Assembly: GCA_950295325.1 (NCBI GenBank)
Contig: OX485807.1
Location: 23,037,666-23,097,665 of the forward strand
Reading direction: 5' to 3'
Length of the DNA stretch: 60,000 bases
From: Polytrichum commune
Taxonomy: Eukaryota; Streptophyta; Polytrichopsida; Polytrichales; Polytrichaceae
A program made the position numbers and the translations under genes. Shown here piece after piece: positions 35,159 through 48,109 of the stretch (within the stretch, counting starts at the first letter, position 1; each line of letters begins with the position of its first letter). The notes under the pieces are model-generated. The model worked only from the letters and a program-made list of their open reading frames with translations, made no database searches and was not told where the DNA came from.

Positions 35159-38100
35159 TTCAATTTACGGTGTTGTAATGTAAATGCGTACACTATATAG
35201 ATGTGTACTTATTTTGTGTTGAATTGTGATTATTTGATTTGGAGGAAAGTAAAAGGGAATAGAAATAAATTACCTTTTTGTTTACTCATAGTTTATTCTT
35301 AGTGAATTTTAGTTTACCCTTTTAATCTTATCTCTTTTTTTTACTCTTACTTCTAGTTTTATCCTTAGTTTATTTTTAGACCGATAGATAATTAGAAGCC
35401 ATGTGATGAGGATAAGAGGAAGATTTTTGGGCTTATCTCACATGTGTGGTTGGAGAGAAGACCAGAGGGAGAAAAGAGGGGAGAGGAGAGTTTTTGTTGT
35501 TGTTGTTATTGGAAGCTCATGGTGCGTGAGTGGATTTTACGAGAATCTTGAAATAAATAAAAAATGCAGGAGTTGCGTTTCATGGTGTTGTTTTCTCGAG
35601 AGTGATCACTTGCTTGAATGGAAGTTAGCAGAAAAAACAAAAGTTGTGCTAGTTTGAGTGGGGGGAGGTCTGTTGGCTCTTGCAAAGAAGGGCTAAGACT
35701 TCGACCGACCATAGAAGACGGACAAGTCTTTTGTTTGCAACAAACCTTTGAGGAAATGTAACACTTATCGTTAGTTTTTTTTTTGTAAATATATGATTCG
35801 ATCAATTTGGTGTGCATATGAAGATTTGAAGACTTGAAGAATTTCCAAAATTCAAGTGTGTTGTGGCTTGTGGTTTGTTGTCATTTTTTGTGTGATTCCC
35901 AGCTGGATTTGGAGGCTAGTTGTACTTGATTTTTTGCATCGTAAAATTGTTGCGGGTTTTTGTGGGAAACCATAAAAACCCCATTTCGTGTTTGTAACAA
36001 CGAAGTGGGATTGATGACCCACAAGGTTGTATTATGTTGTTCCCATTGGTGAGACGCGATTGCTGGTCACCGTGGGTTTGAAAGTTTAGGAGCCAATCTG
36101 TCGGACGTCAGCTCGTATTCTGACGTCCCGTTTTACCCGTCCGAGGCCTGTGTTTTCTTATCACCCTACCCTTACCCTTAACCCGTTTAGAGCCGCAACA
36201 TGATAGGCCAATGGGAAAGAGTTTGAAGTTTTGAAGAAACCGAAGACCGATACTTTTGAAGACAAGAAGATTTAACGATCCGGCAAGCAAATCTAGTTGC
36301 AGCCAAAAGCCCAGTGTTTTCCCAAAGCGGACACCTCTCTACCCGACAACGGAAGTGGATTGCTTAAAGTAGAAATGGCTTGAGCCTTGAGCCTCGAGGT
36401 CAATCCACGTCATGTGGTAGACATTGCCATGATTATTTTAAAAGTGACACTTGACACTAAGTAGTATCATATGCCAACTACTTGACCTACCATAATTTTA
36501 GTATGGAGTCTAATGCCACACAAACTACACCGATTATCCCAAATAGTGTGTGTTACTATTTGGAGTTACACAATGTTATAACTATTTATCGGGGTTGAAT
36601 TATATAACTATTCACACAATGTCTGGGGTTGAATTAAGAAGATGCTCTTGTAAAGCCAGTTGTAAAGAAGTTAAATCTTCTTATTTTCTAATGTTTTTAT
36701 TTTTATTTTTTTAAGAATGTAATCTTTTACAAAGCAAGGTCATCGATGTTCCATAATAAACTGAATATGCACTAACTGCAATATTCCATGGTTATATTCT
36801 CGGGGCCCACATGAACGAATGCGCACTACTTAATAATGTTATGTCTATAATGTCCGAACAACCTATTGGTCTTTTGTTAATCAGACTTTGAACTCCTGAG
36901 GAAGACGTTATTGCACTACGTAACTCCTAGTTGGGATAATCAATGTACTTAGTTGGATGTATTCCAATAAATCGTCTATAACTTCCACAAATGTCAATTT
37001 TATTGATTGTCAACATTTAACTACTTTTTAACATATCCAATCCATTTGAAATGACTCTATGCGTACATTTCGACACACACGGTTGTTTTACAACATGTAA
37101 CCAAGGGCCATGATAAACACAAAACTAAAAATGGTAGGATTTTATGTGGTCACGGTCGGCAGTCCGAAGACCACAACCACGAAAAAGTCCACGTCACTTT
37201 TTAAGAAGCCTTGGTCACAAAAACTGTAAAGAGACTTAGACTCGGACATACTATTTTGCATGAAAAAAAACAAAGAAATGACAAACAATAAACACTAGTT
37301 ACAAATAATTGTTGATAGCGTTAGATATGTCTTTAAAATAAATAAATAAAAATCTTTCTCTAACATGGCATTCCTCGTTTTCCACTAAGACAACCTAACT
37401 TTTGTGAGTTCTCTTTAGCAAATCTTGGGTGGCCATCTTACATTATCCATTAATGAACATGCAGGGATCTAAGTCACTTTCTCGTCTTTTTTTTTACATG
37501 TTCACCAATGCTCATTGTTATTTTAGGTGTCCTTGTGAAAAATGGAGTGGGACCACCACTCATCTCTCAATCAACGAGAGAGCTTAGAAAAGTGTGGTAA
37601 CGAGCATTGGTCACTGATGTAAAAGTTGTCCTTAGTGGAAAGATTTTGAAATGACGAGTGAAGTAACTGGCAAGGTAAAAACTTGAGGTTGGTCCAAAAT
37701 ATGTGAGAGACCTCTCTATGAACATCTACATCTATATAGCAACATTAACTAAGTTATAAGGCAAATATATTGCCAACTACTTGACCTACCTTGTGCATGT
37801 CATGTGCATTACTTGCACAAGGTTACACTAAATTGTCCGCAACTCTACAAATGTCATGTGCACTAATTGCCAACATGATTTAGTTTGTCAACACCAATAA
37901 TTAGTTCTACAAAACAAGTAAAGTATCACATTGCGGCATTTCTTGGAAGGAGTATAAATGATGAGTGAAGTGAGGATTAAGGTGATAGCTAAAGGTCAAG
38001 CCATCACGTGTGGGAGATCTCTCCATGTTCATTTAAGATTAAAATATTACTTATAGTTTTACACAAATTCCACTTATGATAAACTATGTGTTAAAATGCT

Positions 38101-39147
38101 CATTGTAAATAATATAGTATGATAAATTTACTTCAATATTTGTTGAGATGTGAATTTGGAAACACCTTGAAATTTTATATAGGGTAAGTGACCCTATTGT
38201 CCATGTGGTGACATCAATATATCAATACTATAAACAATGTACAGCCCCCCAAAACAAGAATGTGTAGTATTTGGATCCTCAACCATGAGCAATGAACACG
38301 GGTAGATCACTTAGTGCATTTTAAAAACGACGTGCGGCATAATATAGAGAGGATTAAAATCATTTGAAATAAAAATTATAAAGGAATTCCAAATAATGAA
38401 GGGGCCATTAAATGTAGACAATCTCATTATAAGTAAGTTAGATGGACATAAAACGTGGGCCATTATTTTTTTGTAAAATTAATATAGGGGCTGAAGATAA
38501 GGATCCTAGAAGGTATGTTTAGTATGGTATGTAAATGGGTCAGCATTTTGTAAACTGCATGTTGTGTTTGTGAACACACGGACATTTTTCCTCTGTTTCT
38601 ACCCTTATCCTATCTGTGGTGTACTTGGGGTTATTTTGTACGCGCTGTAACATTGTGGACTCCACCCTAAATTGTAAATTCTAAACCCGCTTTACTATGC
38701 TCTGTGTTTTTGGTCACTTGCATTGCAATGACCGCTATGGTATTTGTGTTGGCATCTCCTATGTGTTTTCATCATAACAATGTTTGCAATGGTATTACTT
38801 TGCTATGGTCTCCTGCGTGTTTTCTTCATAACTCTGTTTGCAATGGTATTATTGTTTGCACCCTTCTTTGTTTCCATGCTTTCCCTCAACACTCGTCAAT
38901 TGCGTTAGGAAGTAGATTAGCTTTTATTACTTAAGAGGAATATAGAGTACAAAAATTTGCAGTGACTTGGACAATATAAGTAATGGAAGGGTGCAAACAA
39001 ATGGGCCATTTTTGAAATTTAAGTAATTATAGGGAGGCTTTAATTCAGCCCTTGAAGGTAAATAGCCCCAAAACAAAAAAAAACCCCAGCCGCACGTGGT
39101 GCACAAAAATGCCTTAGATTGATCTACCCGTGGCAATGAATGGGGAG
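35159..39147. other. Intergenic, no recognisable gene
   Basis: A G-rich patch at about 35410-35700 and a less A/T-rich patch at 35830-36350 (with a GGACGTCAG..CTGACGTCC stem near 36095-36126) may be LTR or other element fragments. Family B fragments occur at about 36553-36600 and 36850-36965. No ORF with family resemblance was found. Confidence 0.45.
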
Positions 39148-39345
39148 AACCGACCGCTAATTACAAATGTACCAATTGAGTTTAAGAAATAATTGGTTGA
39201 AGTTCAAGACTATATGAAAATTACCAGTCATTTTAGAGGAGCCTATGGATTGTACTTCAAGTTAATAATCACAGCATGTAATTGGTTGGACTTGGAAACA
39301 CTAGGATGCTGACCGATTATGTCCAAAAATCTCCCCGAACACTGA
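39148..39345. repeat. Short MITE-like copy of the 34526 repeat
   Basis: Roughly 200 bp with GGGGA.. ends in inverse orientation relative to 34526-35158 and an interior of ATTGAGTTTAAGAAATAATT-GG type. Confidence 0.5.
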
Positions 39346-42300
39346 CCATGAGTTTTGAGTGTCAATGTGAGTGCAAGTGCAAGTACTCCATAACTACATC
39401 CATGTTTCATTAACCCAACTCAAGTTTCCATACGAGTTTGTGGCTTTTGAAAAGAAAGAAGAATCTCCACTTTGAACGTTTGCAACTTTGCATCTCAACT
39501 TTGGTTTTAACACTAGAAACAACAATCTTCATGACTCACAATTGCCATATAGACAAGACACTTTGCGATCCCTCCCAATGTTTGGTGCAATATATGGTTG
39601 ATTGGGATACTCCCGCCGTGTTTGGGTTCAAGGTGATTTTGTATCCAAGCATTCTTCCGTCCTTGTGCGGCTTAACCTTGGAGTTCCCATGGGATCAGGG
39701 TTAAGGCCTTGGGGTTAAGTCACCCCATGGAAAGTGCCATGTGTACACCAACCTCTGTGTTAATCACATTATTGTGCTAGATGTGAACATGTGTATGGTG
39801 TGTACTTTGATTGGTACATTTGAAAGCATATAGTGGAAAAAATAGCAATTTGTCATTAATGCAAAATGTTAGCAATACTTATATTGCTTACTCATTCCTC
39901 GTGGGCATAGGTGTATATTCAATGTTGGATTGGTATGTAGGTGAAACCATAATACCAAAGAGTCACCTACCCGACCAAACAATGAAAATTGTAATTTCAA
40001 TTAGACATATATACTTTGTGAGTATGATCACAAGATGAGGGAATATATGTTTTTTTAAAGTCATTATCTAAGTTACCCTATGACAACACCACATTGACAC
40101 TTAGTTATAAAGTTCTTGCATGGAATGTAGTATCAAGAAGAGGTTTAACTTCAAATACTCGCACCCTATCAATATCAACAACATGTAAAACCCTCAACTA
40201 CATTATATATACCCAAATGATCATCAAAAATAGGTGATACTTTATTCCAACAACCCTATGCATACCATATGCATATAGAGAACATACACTTCAACCTAGT
40301 AGTAGAGGCCACTCAAACTCCCATGCACATTGTAAGCATGTAGAAACCATTTAAGAGTGTGCGCCTACGTCACCCTAAGCAAACGACAAACATATATCCA
40401 CCTACGCAAACACTTAAATCAACATTCTTCAACCCCTTCCCACTAGAACATACATCAATGTGATCATACACACACAAAATTGTTTTCTCCCTTTTTTAAT
40501 ATGCTATGTCCGTATCATTTTTTATACAACCGTTCTTTTATTGACAAGAGACGCTACGTGTGTCCTTACATGTTTCCCAATGACTTCCTCCTAAGGAGGA
40601 AGTGGACCCTATGTTTCAACATTTATTCTATCTATCTAAGTGGCCGCCTTAATGGACATTCTCACACATGGAAAGGGGGGGAGGGCAACTCTAGGTTGTA
40701 AGAATGGGAGCCTTCCTTCAACTTCCTACATATAAGAGTCTCACAACCAACAATATACTTACAAGTCATGTGTTACATGATAGTCTCTTGCAAGTATACA
40801 AAAATTGAAAAGCCTTCAATACATTACTTCGAAAACTAATGATAATAAACATGTAAGCGATTAGAAAGAAGAGAAACAACCCTTGTGTATATGCTTATAA
40901 ATCATCCCTTATTAGCAGAATCACATAAGTTTGATACATAGGGTGACAAACATTGTTTCAGGAATGTAAGAATAAATTGAATTTATTAAACTTATTTACT
41001 ACTCGACAAATCGAATCAAAAGTGTGGACCATCATATCCAGAGCCATCACTAGAAGAACACTTGTCCATTGCAACTGTCCTCTACGACTTGGCCACTGCG
41101 ACTCACGGCAAGAAAATGCATAAATAAATCGTATCGGCTGTCAACCAGAGGATGTTTTGGTTACCCAATGTCTAAAAACCTCCATTTGATAGCCGAGATT
41201 CTTTCTACAAGGCAGAGGGTGGTAAAACCAACACCCCACCCAAAACCAAAACCTATAAACGCCTCCCAATCACCAACACTATGCTACCTTGAAGCGTTCC
41301 CCATCGTGTAAGAGTGTATGGGCCCACGGAGTGACGCTTTTAGGTGCCATTAGTGGCGCCACCTCATAGTGACCTCCACTACTTCCATGTAGGGTAGGTA
41401 ACAGCGTAACACGCTCCACTCTATCCTGGGTTGGTTCAAGGTGGGTTTAGGGTGGCTTGTCAATGCATGTTCTAGCCATTTTATACACTGCAAAAGGGGG
41501 GGGGGGGGGGGGGGGGGGTTATAGCCACTCTATTCACAAAGTCACAAAAGTAGGCTCACAAAGCACAAAGGGGGTTGGTACCCATGATGCAAGGTGATGG
41601 TTTTGCAAGCAAACTAGGTGAGGTCACGGAGGTGGCCATGTGGCTCTGCGCACCGTTACTAGTCGGTCTTTGATCTAGCTTGGGTCTAGTACCCAACTAT
41701 GTTGTGTTGGTTCTAGGCAATGAAGGTGAGGGTCCTCATCATATCCAAGGTCATCATACACGGGGCCTATGATATATTGGTTTAAGGAAGCTACAATATT
41801 GGTTTTGACTTTGGATATTCATCAAATATCTAATTGAGGCTAAGAATATATTTTTATTTATTTATTTATTTATACCTATGTTTTAGAAGAACCCTCTACC
41901 TTATGCATTCTCTTGCCATGAGTTGCAATGGACAAGTGGATGTTGTGGGTCGGACCAACCATGACAATTCCATGTGATGCCATTCATGTTGCGTGCATTG
42001 TAATGCCTTGTCATACAACATGTGGGTTGCATGTCCTAGTCTACTTACATAATGGAGGAAAAATGAAGAAAGGACAACAATCATCTCATGAATTGTTGGA
42101 CCGAACTCATTAGAAACACCGCAATACACACACACACACACACATATATCTCAAACATATCAAATTGAAGTGGTATTATCCGCACACGGCTCTCTATTCC
42201 ATCTTTACACGTCCTGGAACATAGTTTCCACGTGGGACACAAAGTGGTCTTAACGAATGTGAGCACGACACGTGGCAAACCAAAAAAAAAAGTTGAGGAG

Positions 42301-42539
42301 AAAATGAAGTATGTTGGGTTAAATTAGAGAGCCCTCTATGATACCTTAATGGTGTTTCAAGTTCAATGATGGTTGCGAGGAGAAGTGTCTTATGAAAAGT
42401 AGGAGTGGTTTAGATCAAGAGTTGTGGTTGTGAAAACCTAAGGACCTTTGGAAATCATCCAGAAGTTGTATTGCCGGGAAATAGAAATTCGAGTTTGTAA
42501 TAATTGGGTCCTCAAGCTTAGTGTAAGGTGAAAGTGGGC
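39346..42539. other. Intergenic, no recognisable gene
   Basis: No supportable gene. It contains a poly-G tract (41496-41518), TTTA repeats near 41855 and a CA microsatellite near 42127-42143. Confidence 0.5.
41496..41518. repeat. Poly-G tract of 23
   Basis: An uninterrupted run of G, able to form G-quadruplex structure and likely to be mis-sized in sequencing. Confidence 0.9.
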
Positions 42540-43510
42540 CATGTTGAGGGACTGCACCATATGTTCGTCTTTGGATCCCCATCATGGTAATATAAACTTT
42601 TGAAGAGCTTTGGAATGAGGGAAATTTAATTGATTGTTGTGAACCCTAGTTTTGCTTGGGGTGGCAACTAGTGCAAAATAATTTGTAACAAATAATCCAT
42701 TTATATTGTCCTTGTACATCCATACCAAAGAACAATTTTACATAACTTAGAATGGAGTGATGTAGTGCACATTGAGACCGTCCATAATACGTAATAATTT
42801 TTTGATTTTAACATGTCTATGTATTATGATAATTTGAAATTTTTGAAAACAATGTGGACTTTCTCTTGGACAAGGGGGATAGTACATAATATGGTCTCCA
42901 TCACACCTAATTAAAAATTTATATGATGTATAATTTTTTTGAAGATAATATAGATTATTTTTACTCGTAAGCCCTGACCCTAACTCTCTTCCCAACTTCT
43001 CTTGGTGGCTTCTCTCCTACTTCTCTTTTGAAACTCCTCAACCCCACTTCAACAATTGAGAGTTGCAGATTATTTGAAACATAAGCCACGATATATGTAT
43101 GTCTGTACATAATCTATGCCTTTGTAAAAAAAATTGGACAAGCCCCATGTAATTATTTGTTTGAGTTGCCACCCCGGGCTTTTGTGTTATGCCCACTCGT
43201 TTCAATGGCCTTAACATAATATCCACTAAACCATGAAACATTATGTACTTGTTGTCATGCAGGAGGATGCCATGTAAATCATTCAAATATATTAGGGCCT
43301 TTAGGCCTTCAAGGTCTAATATAAAATGAACTTGGACCGTCTTTGGCTTCTTATCCATTTACATATAATTTGTATATATTGGGTCAAGCGCCTTCAAGGT
43401 CTAATATAAAATGAACTTGGACCGTCTTTGGCTTCTTATCCATGTACATATAATTTGTATATATTGGGTCAAGCGCCTTCAAGGTCTAGTATAAAGTGGC
43501 CTTTAGAAGA
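42540..43510. repeat. Dispersed repeat, copy 1 (pair with 48300-49075)
   Basis: Shares in order with 48300-49075: ATGTTGAGGGAC..CATATGTT, GCCACCCCGGGCTTTTGTGTT / GCCACGGCCCCTAGTTTTGCG, CATGAAA.TTAT..ACT, and TTGGACCGTCT..GCTTCTT. Both copies are non-coding in my reading. Confidence 0.5.
43305..43495. repeat. Tandem repeat, 85-bp unit, ~2.2 copies
   Basis: GCCTTCAAGGTCTAATATAA starts at 43305, 43390 and (partial) 43475. The two full units appear to differ at a single base (CCATTTACA against CCATGTACA), so the duplication is recent compared with the decayed DNA around it. Confidence 0.9.
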
Positions 43511-43755
43511 AAGACTCAAATTGGGTTGTTCCATGATCGTTCATTCAATCGGTAACATCTTCTTTATGACTTAGTAATTTCATTTTTTACTTGTTTTCCT
43601 TACGTGTGCACACCGACTTGTTCCATTAGCGTGGTGAAAGTTACCACTTTAATTACTCGTTGCTATAAGTTTTATCAATGTTAGAGAATGTCACTTCTTA
43701 CCCCTATACATCCGTAGATTGCATGCACACTAAGGAGTGGGAGGTGAAGTACTTG

Positions 43756-43756
43756 G

Positions 43757-43801
<45 letters not shown>
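43756..43801. repeat. (TA)n(TG)n compound microsatellite
   Basis: A TA dinucleotide run passes directly into a TG run. Confidence 0.9.
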
Positions 43802-43825
43802 TATAACGACGTGTGACTCTGAATG

Positions 43826-44000
43826 GCAACTCCTACTTGATAGGATAAATTGTCCTATATTTCACCAAGCAAAGTCGTTTACGTTCTATAATGTCCAAAC
43901 AACTTATTGACCTTTCAACTATAAAAACTCAAAACACGAGTAAGATATTATTGGATCACATAGTTTCAAATAATAACACGCACTGAATGGGATAATCGAT
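43826..44000. repeat. MITE relic, 'ATTTAGTG' family B
   Basis: The internal block ACGTTCTATAATGTCCAAAC and the flanking ACTCCTACTTG and AGTTTCAAATAAT segments align with the B-type copies. The ends are decayed. Confidence 0.4.
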
Positions 44001-45345
44001 GGAGTATAGCCTCACCGCATCTCCCAAAACCCCTATCAAACCTTTTGTGTTGAATTGTCAACACTTCCAAATATTCATAATCACCTACACGTCACTACGT
44101 ACGTACCAATGTTGGACAAGTGTATAGGCGAATGCATGGTATCGACAATCAACACCAATACTAATAAAATCAAAGACCCTACCATTGGATATCGAGTTTA
44201 TAAAACCAGTTGAATATTGACTTTGGTGGGCATCTCAAGGTGAGGAAATCTCGAGTTCTTAGTTGGGCTAGTACCACTGTAAATCATATCGATTTTAGGA
44301 CAAATTTACATAGTACGAAGATTCATGCGTGTTATGTAGACCCAAATGGTATCGAAAACAAAATATCCACAAACATATGTACCTTGTTGGTATCGAAATG
44401 TGGAATCCTTGTTCTATATACTTGGATGGTATTAAAAAATAAAATAAAAATGACACCAATACAACATAGGGACACACATGTGCTTAACGAGCGTACATTT
44501 TGGGGGTGATAATGGATGCTAACAAAGAATACAAGAAGTTCAATTGAAAGTGCAATTTATTGTTATTGTCTTAAAAGACTCTTGGTTTTAAGCGAGTCAA
44601 AACAATGTCATTGAACTTGTGGATTAGGTATGCGTGACCAACCTTTTCTTCTTCTTTTTTCTTTCTCTTTTTCTCCAGCTACTAGTAGCCATTATGCTAC
44701 AATGAAGTAAATTGAATTGCACGCATGTGGTTTAAATATGGGTTTAGCAATTAGGTACTGCAAATGTATTGAGGTTTTGATGTTGATCCTCGTGTATGTG
44801 TGCATACTAGTTCAATTTGGGTGCACATTGATGTTTACGAGGGTTAGTACAACGCGTGTTGGTCTAGGATGTTGCTAAGTGCTTGAAATGCATTATACAT
44901 ACATGCATGGTGATCCTCTCAAACACATGCATACTACTTGAACTTGGAAGCTAGAGGTTTAAGGGGTTGGCATTTTATTAAGTTTTATTTCCGTTGTTGT
45001 TGTTGTTGTTGCCAACTTTGATGGGCTTGTTCAATCTCAACATGTAGTCATGTTCCCTCTTGGTTTGTGGTACGTGTAGCCATGTGTAGGGTGTGAATAT
45101 TAATACGGAGCCACTTGTTCACTTACTATTTTATATGTGGGGCCATTGTTCACCTTATTAAAGCATATATGTACCCTTGGATTTCTTCCATGTACAATTA
45201 GAAATCGCCACCCAAGTTGAAACATAAGTTTTGTGCATTTGCCAAACATTCCCTTTGATTTGTCTAAATGTTGCCATAAACTCCACAAAATATCTCAAGC
45301 TCTCCACCTTGACCACTTGTGAACTCAACACCATAGCCAAACCTA
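44001..45345. other. Intergenic, no recognisable gene
   Basis: A/T-rich. GTT repeats at 44994-45011. No frame with family resemblance. Confidence 0.5.
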
Positions 45346-45603
45346 CTACACTAAACATTGTATTTAGAGTCACCAAATCTATGTCTTAATCGATACTAGA
45401 TGTAAATCGCTCGTGCAATGTCACCGACACTAAATGGAAACCTAGCATCATTTGTCATTCCATGTAAAAAGAACCGAGCCTTATAGATTTACAATGTTGC
45501 AGTTATTGTCGCTTACTAAGTGGATTTCTATCCAAATTTCAATAATCCATGACAACATTTCATTACAAAAACGATTGGATGCAAATTCTAAATATACCAA
45601 ATT
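45346..45603. repeat. MITE, 'ATTTAGTG' family C, copy 2
   Basis: Left end CTACACTAAACATTGTATTT + AGAGTCACC, with the interior collinear with 15865-16235 (GCATCATTTGTCATTCCATG; TCCAAATTTCAATAATCCAT). The right end is truncated. Confidence 0.55.
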
Positions 45604-46190
45604 AAAAATGGATGAACTAAAAGTAAGATGGGGATGACAATACATGTAAACTTACTCAAATATGGTTTAGATTAGATTGAGTTTGCATTTGGAACCGAGT
45701 CCAAGAAACTTGGGGTCCAACATGCCCTTAATGCACATCTCTTTCGGACTTGAAATTGGACCCAACATTGAAGAGTAGTTTCTCAAATCAATAGGAGTAA
45801 TTGATTCGGAGGGATCTTCCGAGATTTAGTGGTAAAGCCATGTCATGTTAGTGCCACGTCATTCTTTCAAATTGTGGACCTTGAACTCCTTGGGCCTGAA
45901 ATATGTTCTCGATCAATTGGATCACTTGATTTTGGAGTTCCTATGGTTTACTCCCTGTTGCAAATACCCACCCTATTATCGCATACAGTACATGTGTGTA
46001 CCTCTCATTCACCCAACAACAAAAAAAAACCATGAACTAGTATGCATTCGAATGTTACTTCTTTTTAGTTGATTCTGCACCAAATTTATATTTGAAGTTC
46101 CAGAGTGCTCCTGATCATTCGAGATGAATCAACCATAAACCCATAGAGGGCCAAGTGGGTATGTTGAGCGGATGAGAGGTATACTTGTAT

Positions 46191-46307
46191 GGGTCCGAGA
46201 TGACCCTAAACTATTGGGCGATAGTGGAGAGGTACTCATTTCACAATGGAGTGGTTAGCGGCTCAATTCCTGCTGTGAAATCTTCTCTCTACTTGATGAA
46301 AAAAAAT
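46191..46307 (+). mobile_element. SINE-like element with A-tail, copy 1
   Basis: GACCCTAAACTATTGGGCGA-TAGTGGAGAGG is followed by TGGAGTGGTTAGCGG and GGCTCAATTCCTGC (box B-like), ending at CTACTTGATGAAAAAAAA. It closely matches the reverse complement of 47069-47175. A tRNA-derived SINE fits, though the box B is one base off consensus. Confidence 0.5.
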
Positions 46308-46438
46308 TGCTGGTAGGTAAAACATCAAGAACCCACCCCCCGCAAGGTAGATAGTAAACCCCACCCTACAACAAGAGGATTCTTGAACAAGATAGGACCA
46401 ACAGGTTCAAATTCACGTCAGATTGCCTTGCGTTGGTT

Positions 46439-46460
46439 ATTTATTTATTTATTTATAGTT
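46439..46460. repeat. (TTTA)n microsatellite
   Basis: Short TTTA tetranucleotide run. Confidence 0.7.
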
Positions 46461-46757
46461 GTGTGCAACAATTGACTTTCATGTACATCAAGTTGATTTT
46501 TGTGTAAATTCTACAACTAAAGTTTGTTACAAGATTGGAGTAAATAAGAGAGATTAATTATAGAAGGAGACGAAGCAACACAAAAGGACCGCCACTCCAC
46601 TTTCTCCCTAGTAACATAGAATATACTTTTATTTCAAGTTTGATTCTTTTATGCCAGTAAAAACGTGGTAAAATCAAACCCACTGGAGCCACGACTTTCT
46701 AAATAGTAGAGCCTCAATTTCATCCCTAAAATAGCCGTTTCATCCAGTATGCTCCGG

Positions 46758-46778
46758 TGTCCATCCATCCATCCATCC
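46758..46778. repeat. (ATCC)n microsatellite
   Basis: Short ATCC run; similar tracts lie at 47792-47825, 48197-48220 and 49150-49172. Confidence 0.8.
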
Positions 46779-47068
46779 AACAACACACCGGGTTAAGTAT
46801 GCGATCGACATATATATATCGAAATTTTGAATGTCCGAGAGGCTCGTTCCCATGTTCGAATATAGGTGAGCGCCATGGTCCCAACAATCAACACCAATAA
46901 ATGGCATGAAGAAAAAATGAATGGTATCATGTGTAGACCTAATTTCATGTATTTTAGGAAGCTTCGTACTTTAATCATTCTCCTTTTGTTAAAATTTGCA
47001 TCATATATTTGTTTGTTTATTTATTTTTGGAACACAAGAGGTGCTTGATCACTTGATTAGTTCACTCC

Positions 47069-47175
47069 TCAAGTAAAGAGACGATTTCACAGTCGGGAAT
47101 CGAACCGTCAACCACTCCATTCGGTTTGGGAATCTCTCCACTATCATCCGATAGTCTAGGGTCATATTAGACCCC
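47069..47175 (-). mobile_element. SINE-like element, copy 2
   Basis: The reverse complement reads GACCCTAGACTATCGGATGA-TAGTGGAGAG, TGGAGTGGTTGACGG and GGTTCGATTCCCGACTGTGA. GGTTCGATTCC is a perfect Pol III box B. Identity to copy 1 is around 80% by eye. Downstream on its strand lie AAATAAATAAACAAACAAAT tracts instead of a pure A-tail. Confidence 0.55.
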
Positions 47176-47325
47176 AAAATTTCTATTCCAAGATGGAAGT
47201 CGGTGGATTTTTATCATATATTGTTGGTGACTTCAACGTGATGTATTTGCTTCGCAATCGAGGTATAGTACCCTTACTATTCCAGCCTTATTTCACATTA
47301 TCCACAATCCACAACCTTCACTTTC

Positions 47326-47572
47326 GCCCAGGGATTCGTGGTGTCTACGTAAACCCATCCCTTGCTGAGGTGAACACAATGATTTCTTATTATAAAACGG
47401 GTGTTATTATTTTTAGATGGCATACATAGTGTAAAAGATCTGGAATGAGAATAACGGAATCGAGTTGGAATGAATCAACCCTCAACCTTGTAGGGGACTT
47501 GTTTTAAAATTTTAACCAAATCCCTTCATCCGCGATGGGACAAGTTTACATATATGCCGTGAATCCCAAGCC
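47326..47572. mobile_element. Mutator-like MITE, 247 bp, 9-bp target duplication (8/9)
   Basis: Left GCCCAGGGATTCGTGGTGTC and right (reverse complement GGCTTGGGATTCACGGCATA) are inverted ends of the 24701-24944 type. The flanks are TTCACTTTC (47317-47325) and CTCACTTTC (47573-47581), a 9-bp duplication with one change. No ORF. Confidence 0.7.
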
Positions 47573-47791
47573 CTCACTTTCCTATCGCTAACCTCTCGTT
47601 AGTGAACACCATGAGAGGAGAAATGCCTACAATGCTCGAAATCCAATCTATAAAATAAATGGATGAAAAAGATTGATCTATGATGTCTTAGACAATTATT
47701 TTCATATTTTTGAAGGGGTTCCTCTTTTGATAATTATTAAAGTACAAAGAGAAAACATGATTGAAGGAAATTCAGAGATGGAAGATGAATA

Positions 47792-47825
47792 ATCCATCCA
47801 TCCATCCATTTATCCATCCATCCAA
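47792..47825. repeat. (ATCC)n microsatellite
   Basis: Imperfect ATCC run. Confidence 0.8.
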
Positions 47826-48109
47826 AATGGCTACCCATAAGGAGAAAAAAGAATGTTATGGCATAGACTCTCGATGACATCAACACATGACCCCATCCTA
47901 ATCCGAGTTACCCACATTTCATCAATCACAACAACATTAGACTCAATAAGCAACTTTGTCCAAAACTTGCCGATGAGCTTCCTTTGAGAAACTTGAAACC
48001 TAGGCTTGCACATTTGAACTCACATATGCTTAATATTGGAATACCAACATGGCTAAACTAGAAAAGAAGAAAAAATAAAATAAATAAAAATGGAAACTAT
48101 AGAGCTACT

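Noticed and set aside
36166-36186. Telomere-like CCCTACCCTTACCCTTAACCC
   Set aside because: Too short and irregular to be an interstitial telomere array; no regular CCCTAAA units.
47100-47175. Possible tRNA gene (GGTTCGATTCC on the minus strand)
   Set aside because: No cloverleaf with acceptor pairing or anticodon arm can be drawn; the duplicated, tailed copy at 46191 points to a SINE.
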